A stretch of DNA of 64,000 nt from Streptomyces sp. Go-475. Lineage in GTDB: Bacteria; Actinomycetota; Actinomycetes; Streptomycetales; Streptomycetaceae. The position numbers were made by a program, and so were the translations under genes. How positions within the stretch are numbered: position 1 is the first letter of the stretch; the number at the start of each line of letters is the position of its first letter. The notes under the pieces were generated by a model. It ran no database searches, was not told the origin of the DNA, and saw only the letters and a program-made list of their open reading frames with translations. The stretch lies in the NCBI RefSeq assembly GCF_003330845.1, contig NZ_CP026121.1:6615501-6679500 (forward strand), read 5' to 3'. Positions 44,810 through 53,756 of the stretch are shown one piece after another.

Positions 44810-46081
44810 TCAGGGGCGGCCCCGCCGGGTCTCCACCCGTCTGGACAGCGCGTCGGCCGCGACGGCCGCCAACAGCACACCCCCGGTGATCATGAACTGC
44901 ACGGCGTCCTCCACCCCGAGCAGACCCATGCCGGAGGCGATCGACTGGATGATCAGCACCCCGAGCAGCACGGACCAGGGCGAACCCCGTCCGCCGAACA
45001 GACTCGTCCCGCCGATGACGGCCGCCGCGATCGCGTTGATCAGCAGCATCCCGGAACCGGCGGCCCGGGCCGTCGTGGGGCTCGCCGAGGTCAGTCCCGA
45101 CGCCACGAACAGCCCGCCGACCGCCGCGAGCGTCCCCGACACCATGAACATCGCGACCCGCACCCGCTCCACGGCGATGCCCGCCCGCCGCGCCGCCTCG
45201 ACCCCGCCGCCGAGCGCGTACACCCGCCGCCCGTAGCGGGTGCGGCGCAGTACGTAGTCCGAGACGACCAGGACCACCAGGAAGATCAGCAGCGCCAGCG
45301 GCAGCCCCTGGAACCGGTTCAGGGTGTGCGCCGCGGTGAAGGCGACCACCGCGAGGAGAGCCGTGCGCAGCCAGATCTCGCCCATCGGCCGGTACGGCAT
45401 CCCGGCGGCCCGGTGGCGGCTGCGCCGGCGGCGGGTGGTCAGCAGATACCCGGCCGTGGCCACCGCCGCGACCGCGTACGCCGCCACGTCGGCACCGAAG
45501 TGCCGGCTGGTCAGGGACGCGACCAGCCCCTCCTCGTCGATGTTGATCGTGCCGCTCGCGCCCAGCAGGTAGAGCGTCAGGCCGTTCCACATCAGCAGCC
45601 CCGCGAGCGTCACCACGAACGCGGGCACGCCGAGCCAGGCGAAGAAGAACCCGTGGAAGGCGCCCACGGCCGTCCCCGCGACGACCGCCACGATCACCGC
45701 GAGCCACTCCGGCACCCCGTGGTTCACGTTCAGCACGGCGAACGCCGCCCCCGCCAGTCCGCTGACGGAACCCACCGACAGGTCGATCTCCCGGATCAGC
45801 AGCACGAACACGATGCCGACGGCGACCAGCCCGGTCCCGACGATGTCCACGCCCAGGTTGGACAGGTTGCGCGGCGAGAGGAACTTGTCGTCCAGCGCCT
45901 GGAAGACGACGCAGATCACGATCAGCCCCGCGACGACCAGGAGCGGCCCCCGCTCGCCGTCCCGGACGCTGCCGCGCACCTCCAGCGCGTACTCCCGCAG
46001 GTTCTCCTGCCAGGCGCGGGCGCGCGGCCCCCGGCCGGTTGCGACCGGCCCGCCGTCCCGGTGCGGTCCGCCGCGGCTCAC
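44810..46081 (-). CDS. xylH: CUT2 sugar ABC permease, XylH-like
   Basis: 423 aa from the GTG at 46081 (GTGA overlap with the ATPase gene; a GAGGAGG site is 7 nt upstream; the GTG at 46087 is the alternative). About 10 hydrophobic helices and the BPD_transp_2 motif IREIDLSVGSVSGLAGA are clear. It forms the xylose-type channel with the adjacent ATPase and binding protein. The gene order matches xylFGH (SCO6009-6011). Confidence 0.85.
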   Translation of the reverse strand: MSRGGPHRDGGPVATGRGPRARAWQENLREYALEVRGSVRDGERGPLLVVAGLIVICVVFQALDDKFLSPRNLSNLGVDIVGTGLVAVGIVFVLLIREIDLSVGSVSGLAGAAFAVLNVNHGVPEWLAVIVAVVAGTAVGAFHGFFFAWLGVPAFVVTLAGLLMWNGLTLYLLGASGTINIDEEGLVASLTSRHFGADVAAYAVAAVATAGYLLTTRRRRSRHRAAGMPYRPMGEIWLRTALLAVVAFTAAHTLNRFQGLPLALLIFLVVLVVSDYVLRRTRYGRRVYALGGGVEAARRAGIAVERVRVAMFMVSGTLAAVGGLFVASGLTSASPTTARAAGSGMLLINAIAAAVIGGTSLFGGRGSPWSVLLGVLIIQSIASGMGLLGVEDAVQFMITGGVLLAAVAADALSRRVETRRGRP

Positions 46082-46857
46082 GGCCACGCCTCCTCGTCGC
46101 CCCTCGCGCGATGGGCCACGGCGTTGTCCGCGGCGCCCGTGACCGAGGAGATGATCTGCTCCTGCGTCACCGTGCTCACGTCGAACAGGCCGTTGTTGCG
46201 GCCCAGCCGCAGCACCGCGACCCGGTCCGCGACGGCCTTGATGTCGCCCATGTTGTGACTGATGAGGATGATCCCCATGCCCCGGTCGCGCACCTGCTCG
46301 ATGAGGTCGAGCAGATGGCTGGTCTGCTCCACGCCCAGGGCCGCGGTGGGCTCGTCGAGGAGCAGCACCTTGGGGGAGCCCATCAGCGAACGGGAGATCG
46401 CGACGGCCTGCCGCTGACCGGCGGAGAGCGCCGCGACCGGCATGCGCACGTCGGGGATGCGGATCGACAGGGCACGCATCAGGTCGCGGGCCCGGCGCTC
46501 CATCTCCACCTCGTCGAGGATGCCCACCCGGTCGATCTCCCGGCCGAGGAAGAGATTGCCGACGACGTCCAGGTTGTCGCACATGGCGAGGTCCTGGTAG
46601 ACGGTCGCGATGCCCAGGGCGTGGGCGTCGTGCGGCCGTTTGATCTGCACCAGCCGCCCCTCCCACTCGATGACGCCCCGGTCGGCGGGGCTGACCCCGG
46701 AGATCACCTTGACGAGCGTGGACTTGCCGGCCCCGTTGTCGCCCGCCAGGGCCACCACCTCGCCGGCCCGGACCTGGAGGTCCACGTCCACGAGGGCCTG
46801 GACGCCCCCGAACCGCTTGGAGATGCCGCGCAACGCCAGCACCGGCGGATGGGCCAC
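46078..46857 (-). CDS. xylG: Sugar ABC ATP-binding protein, XylG-like single-domain
   Basis: 259 aa from the GTG at 46857 with a GGGAGGTGG site. Walker A is GDNGAGKST, the signature is LSAGQRQAVAI, Walker B is LLLDEPTAAL and the H-loop is LISHNM. It has one ATPase domain rather than the tandem pair of E. coli XylG, as usual for the actinobacterial version. It energises the XylH-like permease. Confidence 0.87.
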   Translation of the reverse strand: MAHPPVLALRGISKRFGGVQALVDVDLQVRAGEVVALAGDNGAGKSTLVKVISGVSPADRGVIEWEGRLVQIKRPHDAHALGIATVYQDLAMCDNLDVVGNLFLGREIDRVGILDEVEMERRARDLMRALSIRIPDVRMPVAALSAGQRQAVAISRSLMGSPKVLLLDEPTAALGVEQTSHLLDLIEQVRDRGMGIILISHNMGDIKAVADRVAVLRLGRNNGLFDVSTVTQEQIISSVTGAADNAVAHRARGDEEAWP

Positions 46858-46871
46858 GGGGGCCACCTCCC

Positions 46872-47954
46872 TCACCGGGTGAGTCCGGCCCGGTCGCAGT
46901 CCGGCCGGAGCTTCGGAGTGCAGATCTGGTCGATGGTGTAGATGCCGTCCTGGACGAGCGTCCGGCCGATGTTCTCCCGCGTCACGGAGATCGGGCGGAG
47001 CAGGATCGACGGGACGTCCTCGGTGGTGGGACTGTCCACGCTCGTCGTGACGAGGGCGTCGACGTCGTTGCCGCGCGCCAGGGCGACGGCCATCGCGGAC
47101 GCCGCGTCGGTCTCCAGCCGGAAGGGCTTGTAGACGGTCATGTACTGCTCGCCCCCGACGATGCGCCGCACGGCGTCGAGGTCGGCGTCCTGGCCGGTGA
47201 CCGCGGGCAGCGGCGAGACCCGGGCGCTCTTGAGCGCCGCGACGACACCGGCGGCGATCGAGTCGTTGGCCGCCAGCACCCCGTCGATCCCGTCCGGGCC
47301 GAGGGCGTCGATCGCGGCGGACATGTGGTCGTGCGCGTTCTCCGTACGCCACCCGAGGGTGTTGTACGACTTGGCGATCCGCACCCGGTCCTGGAGGACG
47401 GACCGGGCCCCGCCCTCGTACCAGGCGGCGTTGGGGCTGGACGGGTCGCCGTTCATCATCACCACGGTGCCGCCGTCGGCCCTGGCGCCCATGCCCCGCA
47501 GCAGCGCCTCGCCCTGGAGCCTGCCGACCTCGCCGCCGTCGAAACTGACGAACCCCGAGATGGGGCCCTCGGCGAGCCGGTCGTAGGCGACCACCGGGAT
47601 GCCCGCCCGCTCGGCCGCCCGGACCGAGGAGCGCAGGGCCCTGGGGTCGACGACGTCCAGGATCAGGACCGACACACCCCTGGTGATCATGGAGTTCATC
47701 TGCCGGCGCTGGCTGGCCGCGTCGTTCTCGGCGTTGGCGTACACCACCGTGCACTCGGAGCACAGCTCCTTCACCCGCTTCTCGATCAAGGGCTTGTCGG
47801 ACTGCTCCCAGCGCGGCACCGCACGGCTCGGCAGCAGCAGCCCGACGGTCAGCCCGTCCCCGCCGCCCTCGCCGTCGCCGGTGCACCCGGCCAGGGACAC
47901 CGCCAGCACGACCGCCAGCAGCCCGGCGGCCACCCGCCGCCTCGGGGCTCTCAT
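46872..47954 (-). CDS. xylF: Sugar ABC substrate-binding lipoprotein, XylF-like
   Basis: 360 aa with lipobox VSLAGC. The periplasmic-binding-protein-like I fold of the ribose/xylose group is seen in TVGLLLPSRAVPRWEQSDKP, ILDVVDPRALRSSV, VVAYDRLAEG, AANDSIAAGV and TGQDADLDAV. The ATG overlaps the stop codon of the upstream SpoIIE-type phosphatase gene (ATGA), so import and signalling proteins are translationally coupled. Xylose is the likely ligand by family and gene order. Confidence 0.87.
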   Translation of the reverse strand: MRAPRRRVAAGLLAVVLAVSLAGCTGDGEGGGDGLTVGLLLPSRAVPRWEQSDKPLIEKRVKELCSECTVVYANAENDAASQRRQMNSMITRGVSVLILDVVDPRALRSSVRAAERAGIPVVAYDRLAEGPISGFVSFDGGEVGRLQGEALLRGMGARADGGTVVMMNGDPSSPNAAWYEGGARSVLQDRVRIAKSYNTLGWRTENAHDHMSAAIDALGPDGIDGVLAANDSIAAGVVAALKSARVSPLPAVTGQDADLDAVRRIVGGEQYMTVYKPFRLETDAASAMAVALARGNDVDALVTTSVDSPTTEDVPSILLRPISVTRENIGRTLVQDGIYTIDQICTPKLRPDCDRAGLTR

Positions 47955-50900
47955 CGCGGCCCCCTCTCCTCGGACCGGCCGCGGCCCGGGCCCCGGCCTC
48001 TGCTCCGGTCCCGATTGCGGTCCCGATTGCGGTCACGGTTCCGGCTGATGCCCCAGCCCAGGCCCCAGCCCGACTGCCGCTCCCGCTCCGGCTCGGCCCG
48101 CGGCGCCGGTTCCGCTTCCTTCGGGGGGTCCGGCTCCGGCTGCGGACGGGACACGACGATCTCGCTCCACACCTGCTTGCCGCCGCCGACCGGCACCGAG
48201 CCCCAGGCCGTCGAGAGCGCCTCGACGAGGAAGAGGCCCCGGCCGCCCGTCGACTCCCAGTCCACGACCACCGGCTTGGCGGGGGAGCGGGGCGAGGAGT
48301 CGCTCACGGTCACCCTGAGCCGGTCCGCCGCCAGCGTCAGGTCGACCCGGACCGGGCCCTGGGTGTGCACCAGCGCGTTGGTGACCAGCTCCGACACCAC
48401 CAGCAGGACGGTGTCCGCCTCGGCCACGACGTCCCACGACCGCAGTGTGCGCGCGCAGAACCGGCGGGCGTGCATGACCGCGTCCGGCAGCCGCCACACC
48501 ACCCAGCCCGCCCGCACGGGCCGCACGCGCATTCCGTCGTAGCGCAGCAGCAGCAACGCCACGTCGTCCTCCCGGCGGCCGGCCTCGCCGAGCAGCTCGT
48601 CGGCCATCCGCCCCGGGTCGGCGGGGTCGGCGGCGGCGAGCGCCTCGCGCACGAGCCGCATGCCCTCGTCCAGGTGCAGCTCCGCCGACTCGACCAGGCC
48701 GTCCGTCACCAGTACGAGCACCGAGCCCGGGGCCAGCGCGAGCGCCGTCAGCGGGAAGTCGGCCTCCGCGAGGACGCCGAGCGGCAGGCCGCCCTCGACC
48801 GCGATCTCCTCGGTGCCCCCGTCGGGATGGCGCACCAGCGGGGACAGGTGCCCGGCCCGCACGAACAGCGCGTTGCCCTCCTCCATGTCCAGCTCGACGT
48901 AGCAGCAGGTGGCGAACAGGTCGGTCTCCATGCCGACGAGCAGCCGGTTGGCGTGCGCGACGACCACGTCCGGCGGATGGCCCTCGACGGCGTAGGCCCG
49001 GACCGCGGTACGCATCTGGCCCATGATCGTCGCGGCCCCGGCGCTGTGCCCCTGCACGTCCCCGATGACCAGGGCCACCTTCCCCTCCGACAGCGCGATC
49101 ACGTCGTACCAGTCGCCGCCCACCTGCAGCCCGCGCCGGGCGGGCAGGTAGCGGGCCACGGCGGTGCCCCCGGGCAGCCGGGGGAGCCGGCGGGGCAGCA
49201 GGCTGCGCTGGAGCATCGTCGCGAGTTCCTGCTCGGCGTCGTAGGCGTGCGCGCGCTTCAGGGCCTGCCCCACCAGGCCCGCCGTCGCGGTGAGCAGGGC
49301 CCGCTCCTCCGGGGCGAACTCGTGCGGGGCGTCCCAGCCGACCAGGCACACTCCGGCCACCCTGCTCTTCGCGGGCAGCGGCAGGACCGCGAGCCCGCCG
49401 GGGCCGATCCCCGCGAGGCCCGGTTCCAGCACGGCGCCGGCCGGCCACAGGCTCATCCGCCCGTCGCGCAGCGCCGCCTGCAGCGTGGGCAGGGCGCCGA
49501 CCGGCGCGTCGGGCCACTCCGAGCGCCACTCCGAACGCCACAGCTCCGGCCAGGCGGCGGCGGCCGGCGGATCGAGCACGGTGACCGCGAGCCGGTCCTC
49601 CAGCAGCTCGGCGAGCGCGACCCGGTCGGCGCCCAGCGGCTCGCGCAGCGCGGCCACCACCACGCGGCTGACGTCCCGCACCGTCGTCGCGTCGTCGAGC
49701 GCCGCCGTCAGCCACTGGATCCGGGCGACGTCGCTGGCGCCGCGCCGCAGCACGGGGGCCGCGGTGACGACGCCCAGCACCCGCTGGGGAGCGCCGTCGG
49801 GGGCCTTGAGCAGGCGGCAGCCCAGGCGCAGCCAGCACAGTTCACCCGTCGGCCGGCGGATACGGAACTCCAGCTCCCGGCGCCCCGGGGTCTGCGCGGA
49901 CGGCTCGATCACCGACATCAGGGCCGGGACGTCCTCCGGGACGCTGTAGGAGAGCAGCGTGTCGGTCTTGCCGTCGAAACCGTCCTCGGGGATGCCGACG
50001 AGTTCGAGCAGGGCCGGGTCCGTCTCGACCAGGCCGGTGCCCGGCGTCAGGGCGAAGGAGCCCACGCCCATGGCCCGCAGGGCCGAATCCAGCAGGGGCG
50101 AGGGCGCCGACCGGTCCGCCTCGCCCCGCAGCCGCCCGGCGACGGCCTCGGCGTACCGCTCCAGGAACTCCCGCTGCTCGCTCCCGAACCCCTCCCCGGC
50201 CTCGCCCACCACGACCAGGCACCCCAGCCATCCACCCGCCGCCCCCAGGGGCAGCGCCCCGAGCGGCACGGAGACGCCTCCGCCGCCCTCCCGGCCGCCG
50301 GCCACCGCCCCCCTGACCCACACGGCCCGGCCACCCCGATAGGCCTCGACGACGACGGACCCACCGTCCCCCGCCCCTGCGGCTCGGGGCGGGGGCGCTG
50401 CCTCCGGCCTGCCCGGGTCGGTCCCCGTCCTGCCCGGGTCAGTCCCCGGCCTGCCCGGGGCAGTCCCCGCCCTGCCCGGGTCAGTCCCCGGCCTGCCCGG
50501 GGCAGTCCCCGCCCTGCCCTGGTCAGTCCCCGGCCCGCCCTGGTCAGTTCCCGCCCTGCCCTGGTCAGTCCCCGGCCCGCCCTGGTCAGTTCCCGCCCTG
50601 CCCTGGTCAGTCCCCGCCCTGCCCTGGTCAGTCCCCGGCCCGCCCGGGTCAGTCCCCGCCCTGCCCGGGTCAGTCCCCGCCCTGCCCGGGTCAGTCCCCG
50701 GCCTGCCCTGGTCGGTCTCCGGCCCGCCCGCACTGTCGTCGGCCTCCGCCCCGGCCCCACTGTCGTCGGCCCCCGCCACCGTCGAGCCCGTCGAGCCCGT
50801 CGAGACCCGCACGCGCCCCGCCAGCCCGTACCGCTCGGGTTCAAGCCCGGCCGCCTCCACCCGCCGGAGCTCCGCACCGTCCTCGCTCCGTACGTACACC

Positions 50901-51040
50901 GCCGCCAGCACCACCCCGGCGAACGCCAGAACCCGCTCCCGGGCGGCCGGTTCGCGCGTGGGACGCGACGGGCCGGAGTCCCCGTTCCCGGGCGCCCGCA
51001 GACCGGGGGCCGCGGCCCGGGCATCGCCGTCATGGGGCAT
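47951..51040 (-). CDS. SpoIIE-type PP2C phosphatase with PAS/GAF sensors, C-terminal HATPase and heptad-repeat linker
   Basis: 1029 aa from the ATG at 51040, about 11 nt after a GGGAGG site (ATG 51151 is an alternative). Order: N-terminal GAF-like piece split by 15 Gly/Thr/Asp heptads (108-212); PAS (about 317-423); GAF (about 440-600); SpoIIE PP2C (about 615-830) with GGDWYDV, GDVQGHS and TDGLVES metal ligands; RsbW-like HATPase (about 835-965) with SELVTNALVHT and GGRGLFLVEALS; then an Arg-rich tail of RNRD repeats. It couples a sensed signal to dephosphorylation of an anti-anti-sigma factor, and the HATPase may act as the opposing kinase. The link to xylFGH suggests the signal relates to carbon supply. 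Confidence 0.9.
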   Translation of the reverse strand: MPHDGDARAAAPGLRAPGNGDSGPSRPTREPAARERVLAFAGVVLAAVYVRSEDGAELRRVEAAGLEPERYGLAGRVRVSTGSTGSTVAGADDSGAGAEADDSAGGPETDQGRPGTDPGRAGTDPGRAGTDPGGPGTDQGRAGTDQGRAGTDQGGPGTDQGRAGTDQGGPGTDQGRAGTAPGRPGTDPGRAGTAPGRPGTDPGRTGTDPGRPEAAPPPRAAGAGDGGSVVVEAYRGGRAVWVRGAVAGGREGGGGVSVPLGALPLGAAGGWLGCLVVVGEAGEGFGSEQREFLERYAEAVAGRLRGEADRSAPSPLLDSALRAMGVGSFALTPGTGLVETDPALLELVGIPEDGFDGKTDTLLSYSVPEDVPALMSVIEPSAQTPGRRELEFRIRRPTGELCWLRLGCRLLKAPDGAPQRVLGVVTAAPVLRRGASDVARIQWLTAALDDATTVRDVSRVVVAALREPLGADRVALAELLEDRLAVTVLDPPAAAAWPELWRSEWRSEWPDAPVGALPTLQAALRDGRMSLWPAGAVLEPGLAGIGPGGLAVLPLPAKSRVAGVCLVGWDAPHEFAPEERALLTATAGLVGQALKRAHAYDAEQELATMLQRSLLPRRLPRLPGGTAVARYLPARRGLQVGGDWYDVIALSEGKVALVIGDVQGHSAGAATIMGQMRTAVRAYAVEGHPPDVVVAHANRLLVGMETDLFATCCYVELDMEEGNALFVRAGHLSPLVRHPDGGTEEIAVEGGLPLGVLAEADFPLTALALAPGSVLVLVTDGLVESAELHLDEGMRLVREALAAADPADPGRMADELLGEAGRREDDVALLLLRYDGMRVRPVRAGWVVWRLPDAVMHARRFCARTLRSWDVVAEADTVLLVVSELVTNALVHTQGPVRVDLTLAADRLRVTVSDSSPRSPAKPVVVDWESTGGRGLFLVEALSTAWGSVPVGGGKQVWSEIVVSRPQPEPDPPKEAEPAPRAEPERERQSGWGLGWGISRNRDRNRDRNRDRSRGRGPGRGRSEERGPR
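50405..50719 (-). repeat. 15 x 21-bp in-frame tandem repeat encoding GTDxGRx heptads
   Basis: Fifteen contiguous 21-bp units without spacers encode GTDPGRA, GTDQGRA, GTDQGGP and close variants inside the phosphatase gene. The unit length is a multiple of three, so copy number can change without a frameshift. The variants are interspersed in a pattern that suggests repeated duplication of two- and three-unit blocks. Confidence 0.92.
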
Positions 51041-51390
51041 GTCCGCGTCCACCTCCCGTCCACGCCGCAGCCACCGGCAGGTGGGAGTCCCCGGAACCCA
51101 GGCGACGACGACGCGGGCACGAGTCCGGCGGTACCGGGTCACGTCTCCCATGGCGAAGCCACGCCGCACATGAGCGGCAGGGCACCCACACAACAGAATC
51201 GCACACCTGGATAACAGCGACATATGGGGCGTACGGCCCGACCAGCTCCAAGGGCGACGGCACACGGTCGACGACCGGACCCGCGACCCGGACCAGGCCC
51301 CGCCCCCCGGCCGGAACCGGCGGCACGCGCGACGGGCCCGGTGGCCGGAGCCTCACGGCCACGGCCACCGGGCCCGCCCCGAGTGACGGT
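51041..51390. other. 350-bp spacer between the phosphatase start and the LPMO 3' end
   Basis: Both flanking genes are on the minus strand. The part near 51390 holds the LPMO terminator. The part near 51041-51265 is an open-frame extension of the phosphatase gene that I treat as leader, because the best ribosome site is at 51040. No other gene is supported. Confidence 0.6.
51334..51375 (-). terminator. Terminator of the LPMO gene
   Basis: GGGCCCGGTGGCCG (51334-51347) pairs perfectly over 14 bp with CGGCCACCGGGCCC (51362-51375), 16 bp beyond the LPMO stop codon on the minus strand. Confidence 0.85.
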
Positions 51391-52482
51391 TCAGCCCACC
51401 CGGCAGGGCAGACTCGTCGTGCTGTCACCCCCGGCACCGGAGACGACGTAACCGAACGTCGTGCTTCTGCCTGGTGCGAGGGAGCCGTTCCAGCCGGCGT
51501 TGTGGACCATCACCGCCTGGCCGTTGTACGTCGCGCTGCCGCTCCACAGGCTCTCGACCTTCTGGCCGGCCGGCAGCGTCCAGTCGACCATCCAGCCGAG
51601 CATCGGAACGGTACCGGTGTTGGTGACGGTCACCTCCGACTGGTAGCCGCCGTTCCAGGTACCGGTCGTCTTTCGGGTGGCCGTGCACGTCCCGGGCACC
51701 GGCTCGGTCGGGTTGCCCGGCTGCTTGATGCCGGTCACCTCGCCCTTGCCGCCGTCGAAGACGACGTCGGAGCAGGAGTAGAAGGTCTCCTGGCTGTCGG
51801 AGCGCTGCCAGACCATGTAGATGATGTGGCGGCCCGACTTGCCCTCGGGGAGCTTGCCGGTCCAGGAGTAGTTGGCCTCGACCGTGCCCGGGGAGCCGTT
51901 CAGCGGCGGGTGGTCGACGCTCAGGAACGGCTTCTCCTCCATGTCGTTCCAGGTGAGCCTCTTCGTCGGGTCGAAGCCGTCCTTGGTGATGTAGACGTAG
52001 AACCAACCCGGGTGCGCCGCCCAGGCGTTGTACGAGAAGTCGACCGTCGCGCCCGAGGTGAGATGGGTCAGCGGCCAGTCCTTGCTGGGCGTGTCGAACC
52101 CGGTGAAGTTGGTGTTGCCGCCGCTGCACAGCTCGCCGTCGGGCACGAAGCCGCGGGTGCGGCCGGCGCCGTCCGAGCGGAGCACCGAGAACCAGTTGTA
52201 GAACGGCGTGGTGCCGCTGACCTGCTGCGCGGCCCGGCACGCCGGGTTGACCGGCTTGATCTCACCGGTGTCGGTCAAGCCGTCCTGCCAGCACAGGAAG
52301 GTGCGGCTGCCGGGCTTCATGGGGGTGCCGTGGGCCTCCGCCTCACCGCCCGCCGTCATGACCAGGCCGAGGGCGGGGACGGTGATGACGAGGGAGAGCA
52401 GGACCAGGAACAGGGCTCTGGCCCGGGTGCGGAGTGCTGATCGAGGCGCCGGGGCGCCCCCCGACGGTGTTGTCATGATCAT
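51391..52482 (-). CDS. AA10 lytic polysaccharide monooxygenase with CBM2
   Basis: 363 aa from the ATG at 52482 (52476 is also possible; neither has a good ribosome site). A signal peptide ends AEA with the mature protein starting HGTPMK, giving the N-terminal His of the copper brace. The second brace His is in NAWAAHPGW. The catalytic domain runs to about residue 250. After a short Pro-rich linker a cellulose-binding CBM2 follows (CTATRKTTGTWNGGYQSEVT to LPC). It oxidatively cleaves crystalline cellulose or chitin outside the cell. A perfect CebR box 99 bp upstream and the CBM2 favour cellulose. Confidence 0.92.
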   Translation of the reverse strand: MIMTTPSGGAPAPRSALRTRARALFLVLLSLVITVPALGLVMTAGGEAEAHGTPMKPGSRTFLCWQDGLTDTGEIKPVNPACRAAQQVSGTTPFYNWFSVLRSDGAGRTRGFVPDGELCSGGNTNFTGFDTPSKDWPLTHLTSGATVDFSYNAWAAHPGWFYVYITKDGFDPTKRLTWNDMEEKPFLSVDHPPLNGSPGTVEANYSWTGKLPEGKSGRHIIYMVWQRSDSQETFYSCSDVVFDGGKGEVTGIKQPGNPTEPVPGTCTATRKTTGTWNGGYQSEVTVTNTGTVPMLGWMVDWTLPAGQKVESLWSGSATYNGQAVMVHNAGWNGSLAPGRSTTFGYVVSGAGGDSTTSLPCRVG

Positions 52483-52805
52483 GACAGCATCATCCGTTTC
52501 TTCGGGTCCGGGTCTGCGGATGCGTGTGCGGGGATGCGCGGAGTGGGAGCGACTCGAGGGCGGGTTCCGGTCCACCGTTATGGGAGCGCTCCCACCCCGC
52601 TGTTGCGGAAGTTAGCGCCGGGCGGCGCAGTTGTAAACGGTCGTGGCACGACGGGACCGCTCGGCGCCTCGGCGAACGGAGCCGGCGTCCTCTCGGCGGC
52701 ACGGCGCAAGGGCCGTTCGGGTGACGGACGACGCGCGCTTTCCCCGCCCTCCCCGCAGACTTCGGGTGAACGGTCGGTGCGCCGACCCGACACCAGGAGG
52801 CAGTC
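52483..52805. other. Divergent intergenic region, 323 bp
   Basis: It contains the CebR operator for the LPMO gene on the left and the GGAGG site of the small acidic protein on the right. No further gene or clear hairpin is seen. Confidence 0.6.
52581..52594. promoter_or_regulatory. CebR operator upstream of the LPMO gene
   Basis: TGGGAGCGCTCCCA is a perfect 14-bp palindrome identical to the known binding site of CebR, the cellobiose-responsive LacI repressor of Streptomyces. It lies 99 bp upstream of the LPMO start. Confidence 0.88.
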
Positions 52806-53084
52806 ATGACGTGCATGCCGAACGAAGACGCGGAGTTCCACAACGCGATCAAGGAAGTCTTCCTCAAGTACCCGGAGGCGCAGGGGAAATACGCGCTGAC
52901 CAGCCTCCAGCTGGAAAACGAGATGGAGATCGACTGGGAAAACGAAGTCGGGGTCTCGCGGATCGAAGACCGGAAGATCATCACCGAGTTCGTGGACCGG
53001 AAATCGGTGATCCGGATGCAGCTCTGCCTGAAGTGGAATTTCGATTACACCGAATGCCTCAACTGGATCGAGGCGCCGGAGTGA
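52806..53084 (+). CDS. Small acidic protein of unknown function
   Basis: 92 aa, ATG preceded by an AGGAGG site. It is acidic (many Glu/Asp) with an N-terminal amphipathic helix (FHNAIKEVFLKYPEAQGKYA), a central charged segment and a C-terminal part with two Cys and three Trp (CLKWNFDYTECLNWIEAPE). There is no signal or membrane segment. GC content and codon use are visibly lower than in the neighbours, with several AAA, GAA and AAT codons, which suggests acquisition. No family is recognised; it could be a small immunity or modulator protein, but that is speculation. Confidence 0.65.
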   Translation: MTCMPNEDAEFHNAIKEVFLKYPEAQGKYALTSLQLENEMEIDWENEVGVSRIEDRKIITEFVDRKSVIRMQLCLKWNFDYTECLNWIEAPE

Positions 53085-53208
53085 CACCGCCCTCCTGCCG
53101 GCCGGGCGGGTGACGGAGGCTGGAACCGGCCTCGTACGCAACCAAGTTGACTTTACTTCCCCTTTGGGATTGGCTGCGGCTCCGACCTTTCGTGATCCGG
53201 GGGGATCC

Positions 53209-53619
53209 TTGAACCGCACCATCCGCGCAGCCGTCTGCACCGTCGCCGTCACCGGTCTCGCGCTCGGCCTCAGCTCCTGCTCCGAGGCGGTCGACCAGGT
53301 CGACAAGGCGGTGGACGAGACGTACGAGGTCACCTACGAGGTCACCGGGAAGAACGTCGACTCGATCGAGTTCCACGGCGGGGGCGGCAAGGCCATGGAG
53401 CCGAAGGTCGAGTCGGTGTCGAAGCCGGAGCTGCCGTGGAAGAAGACGGTCACGCTGCGCGGCATCATGCCCGCGGCGGTCATGCCGGTCGCCGCGGATC
53501 CCGAGGGCGCCCAGATCACCTGCAAGATCATCCACAAGGGCAAGGTGCTCGAGGAGCAGAGCGCCGACGGCCTGGTGACCGCCGGGGGCTGCACCGCGGA
53601 GTCTCCGATCACGGGCTGA
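53209..53619 (+). CDS. MmpS-like lipoprotein
   Basis: 136 aa from the TTG at 53209, chosen because GGGGGGAT precedes it and the signal peptide follows at once (TIRAAVCTVAVTGLALGLSSC, lipobox LSSC). The mature part matches the MmpS/transport-accessory pattern: VTYEVTGKNV, PELPWKKTVTL and CKIIHKGKVLEEQSADG with paired cysteines. No MmpL transporter is adjacent. It is probably a surface lipoprotein of immunoglobulin-like fold. Confidence 0.68.
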   Translation: MNRTIRAAVCTVAVTGLALGLSSCSEAVDQVDKAVDETYEVTYEVTGKNVDSIEFHGGGGKAMEPKVESVSKPELPWKKTVTLRGIMPAAVMPVAADPEGAQITCKIIHKGKVLEEQSADGLVTAGGCTAESPITG

Positions 53620-53623
53620 CCCC

Positions 53624-53651
53624 GGGCCGCCCGGCAGGGCCCGCGCGGCCC
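53624..53651 (+). terminator. Hairpin after the MmpS-like gene
   Basis: GGGCCGC (53624-53630) pairs with GCGGCCC (53645-53651), 5 bp after the stop codon. Confidence 0.65.
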
Positions 53652-53756
53652 GGCGGCCGCGTCCGGTCGGCCGGGTTCAACCGGCCGCACCCCGAGCGGA
53701 CTTGAACGGCCCCTCGGGAAAGCAGCCGAAGCTCGACGAGCCCCTGCGACGCCCCT

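Noticed and set aside
50405..50719. Possible CRISPR-like array
   Set aside because: The 21-bp units are contiguous, in frame and without spacers, so it is a protein-coding tandem repeat.
48365..51214. 949-aa plus-strand open frame containing SPRPAR/SPRPAL repeats
   Set aside because: It is the complement of the phosphatase gene; the repeats are the antisense reading of the GTDxGRx heptads.
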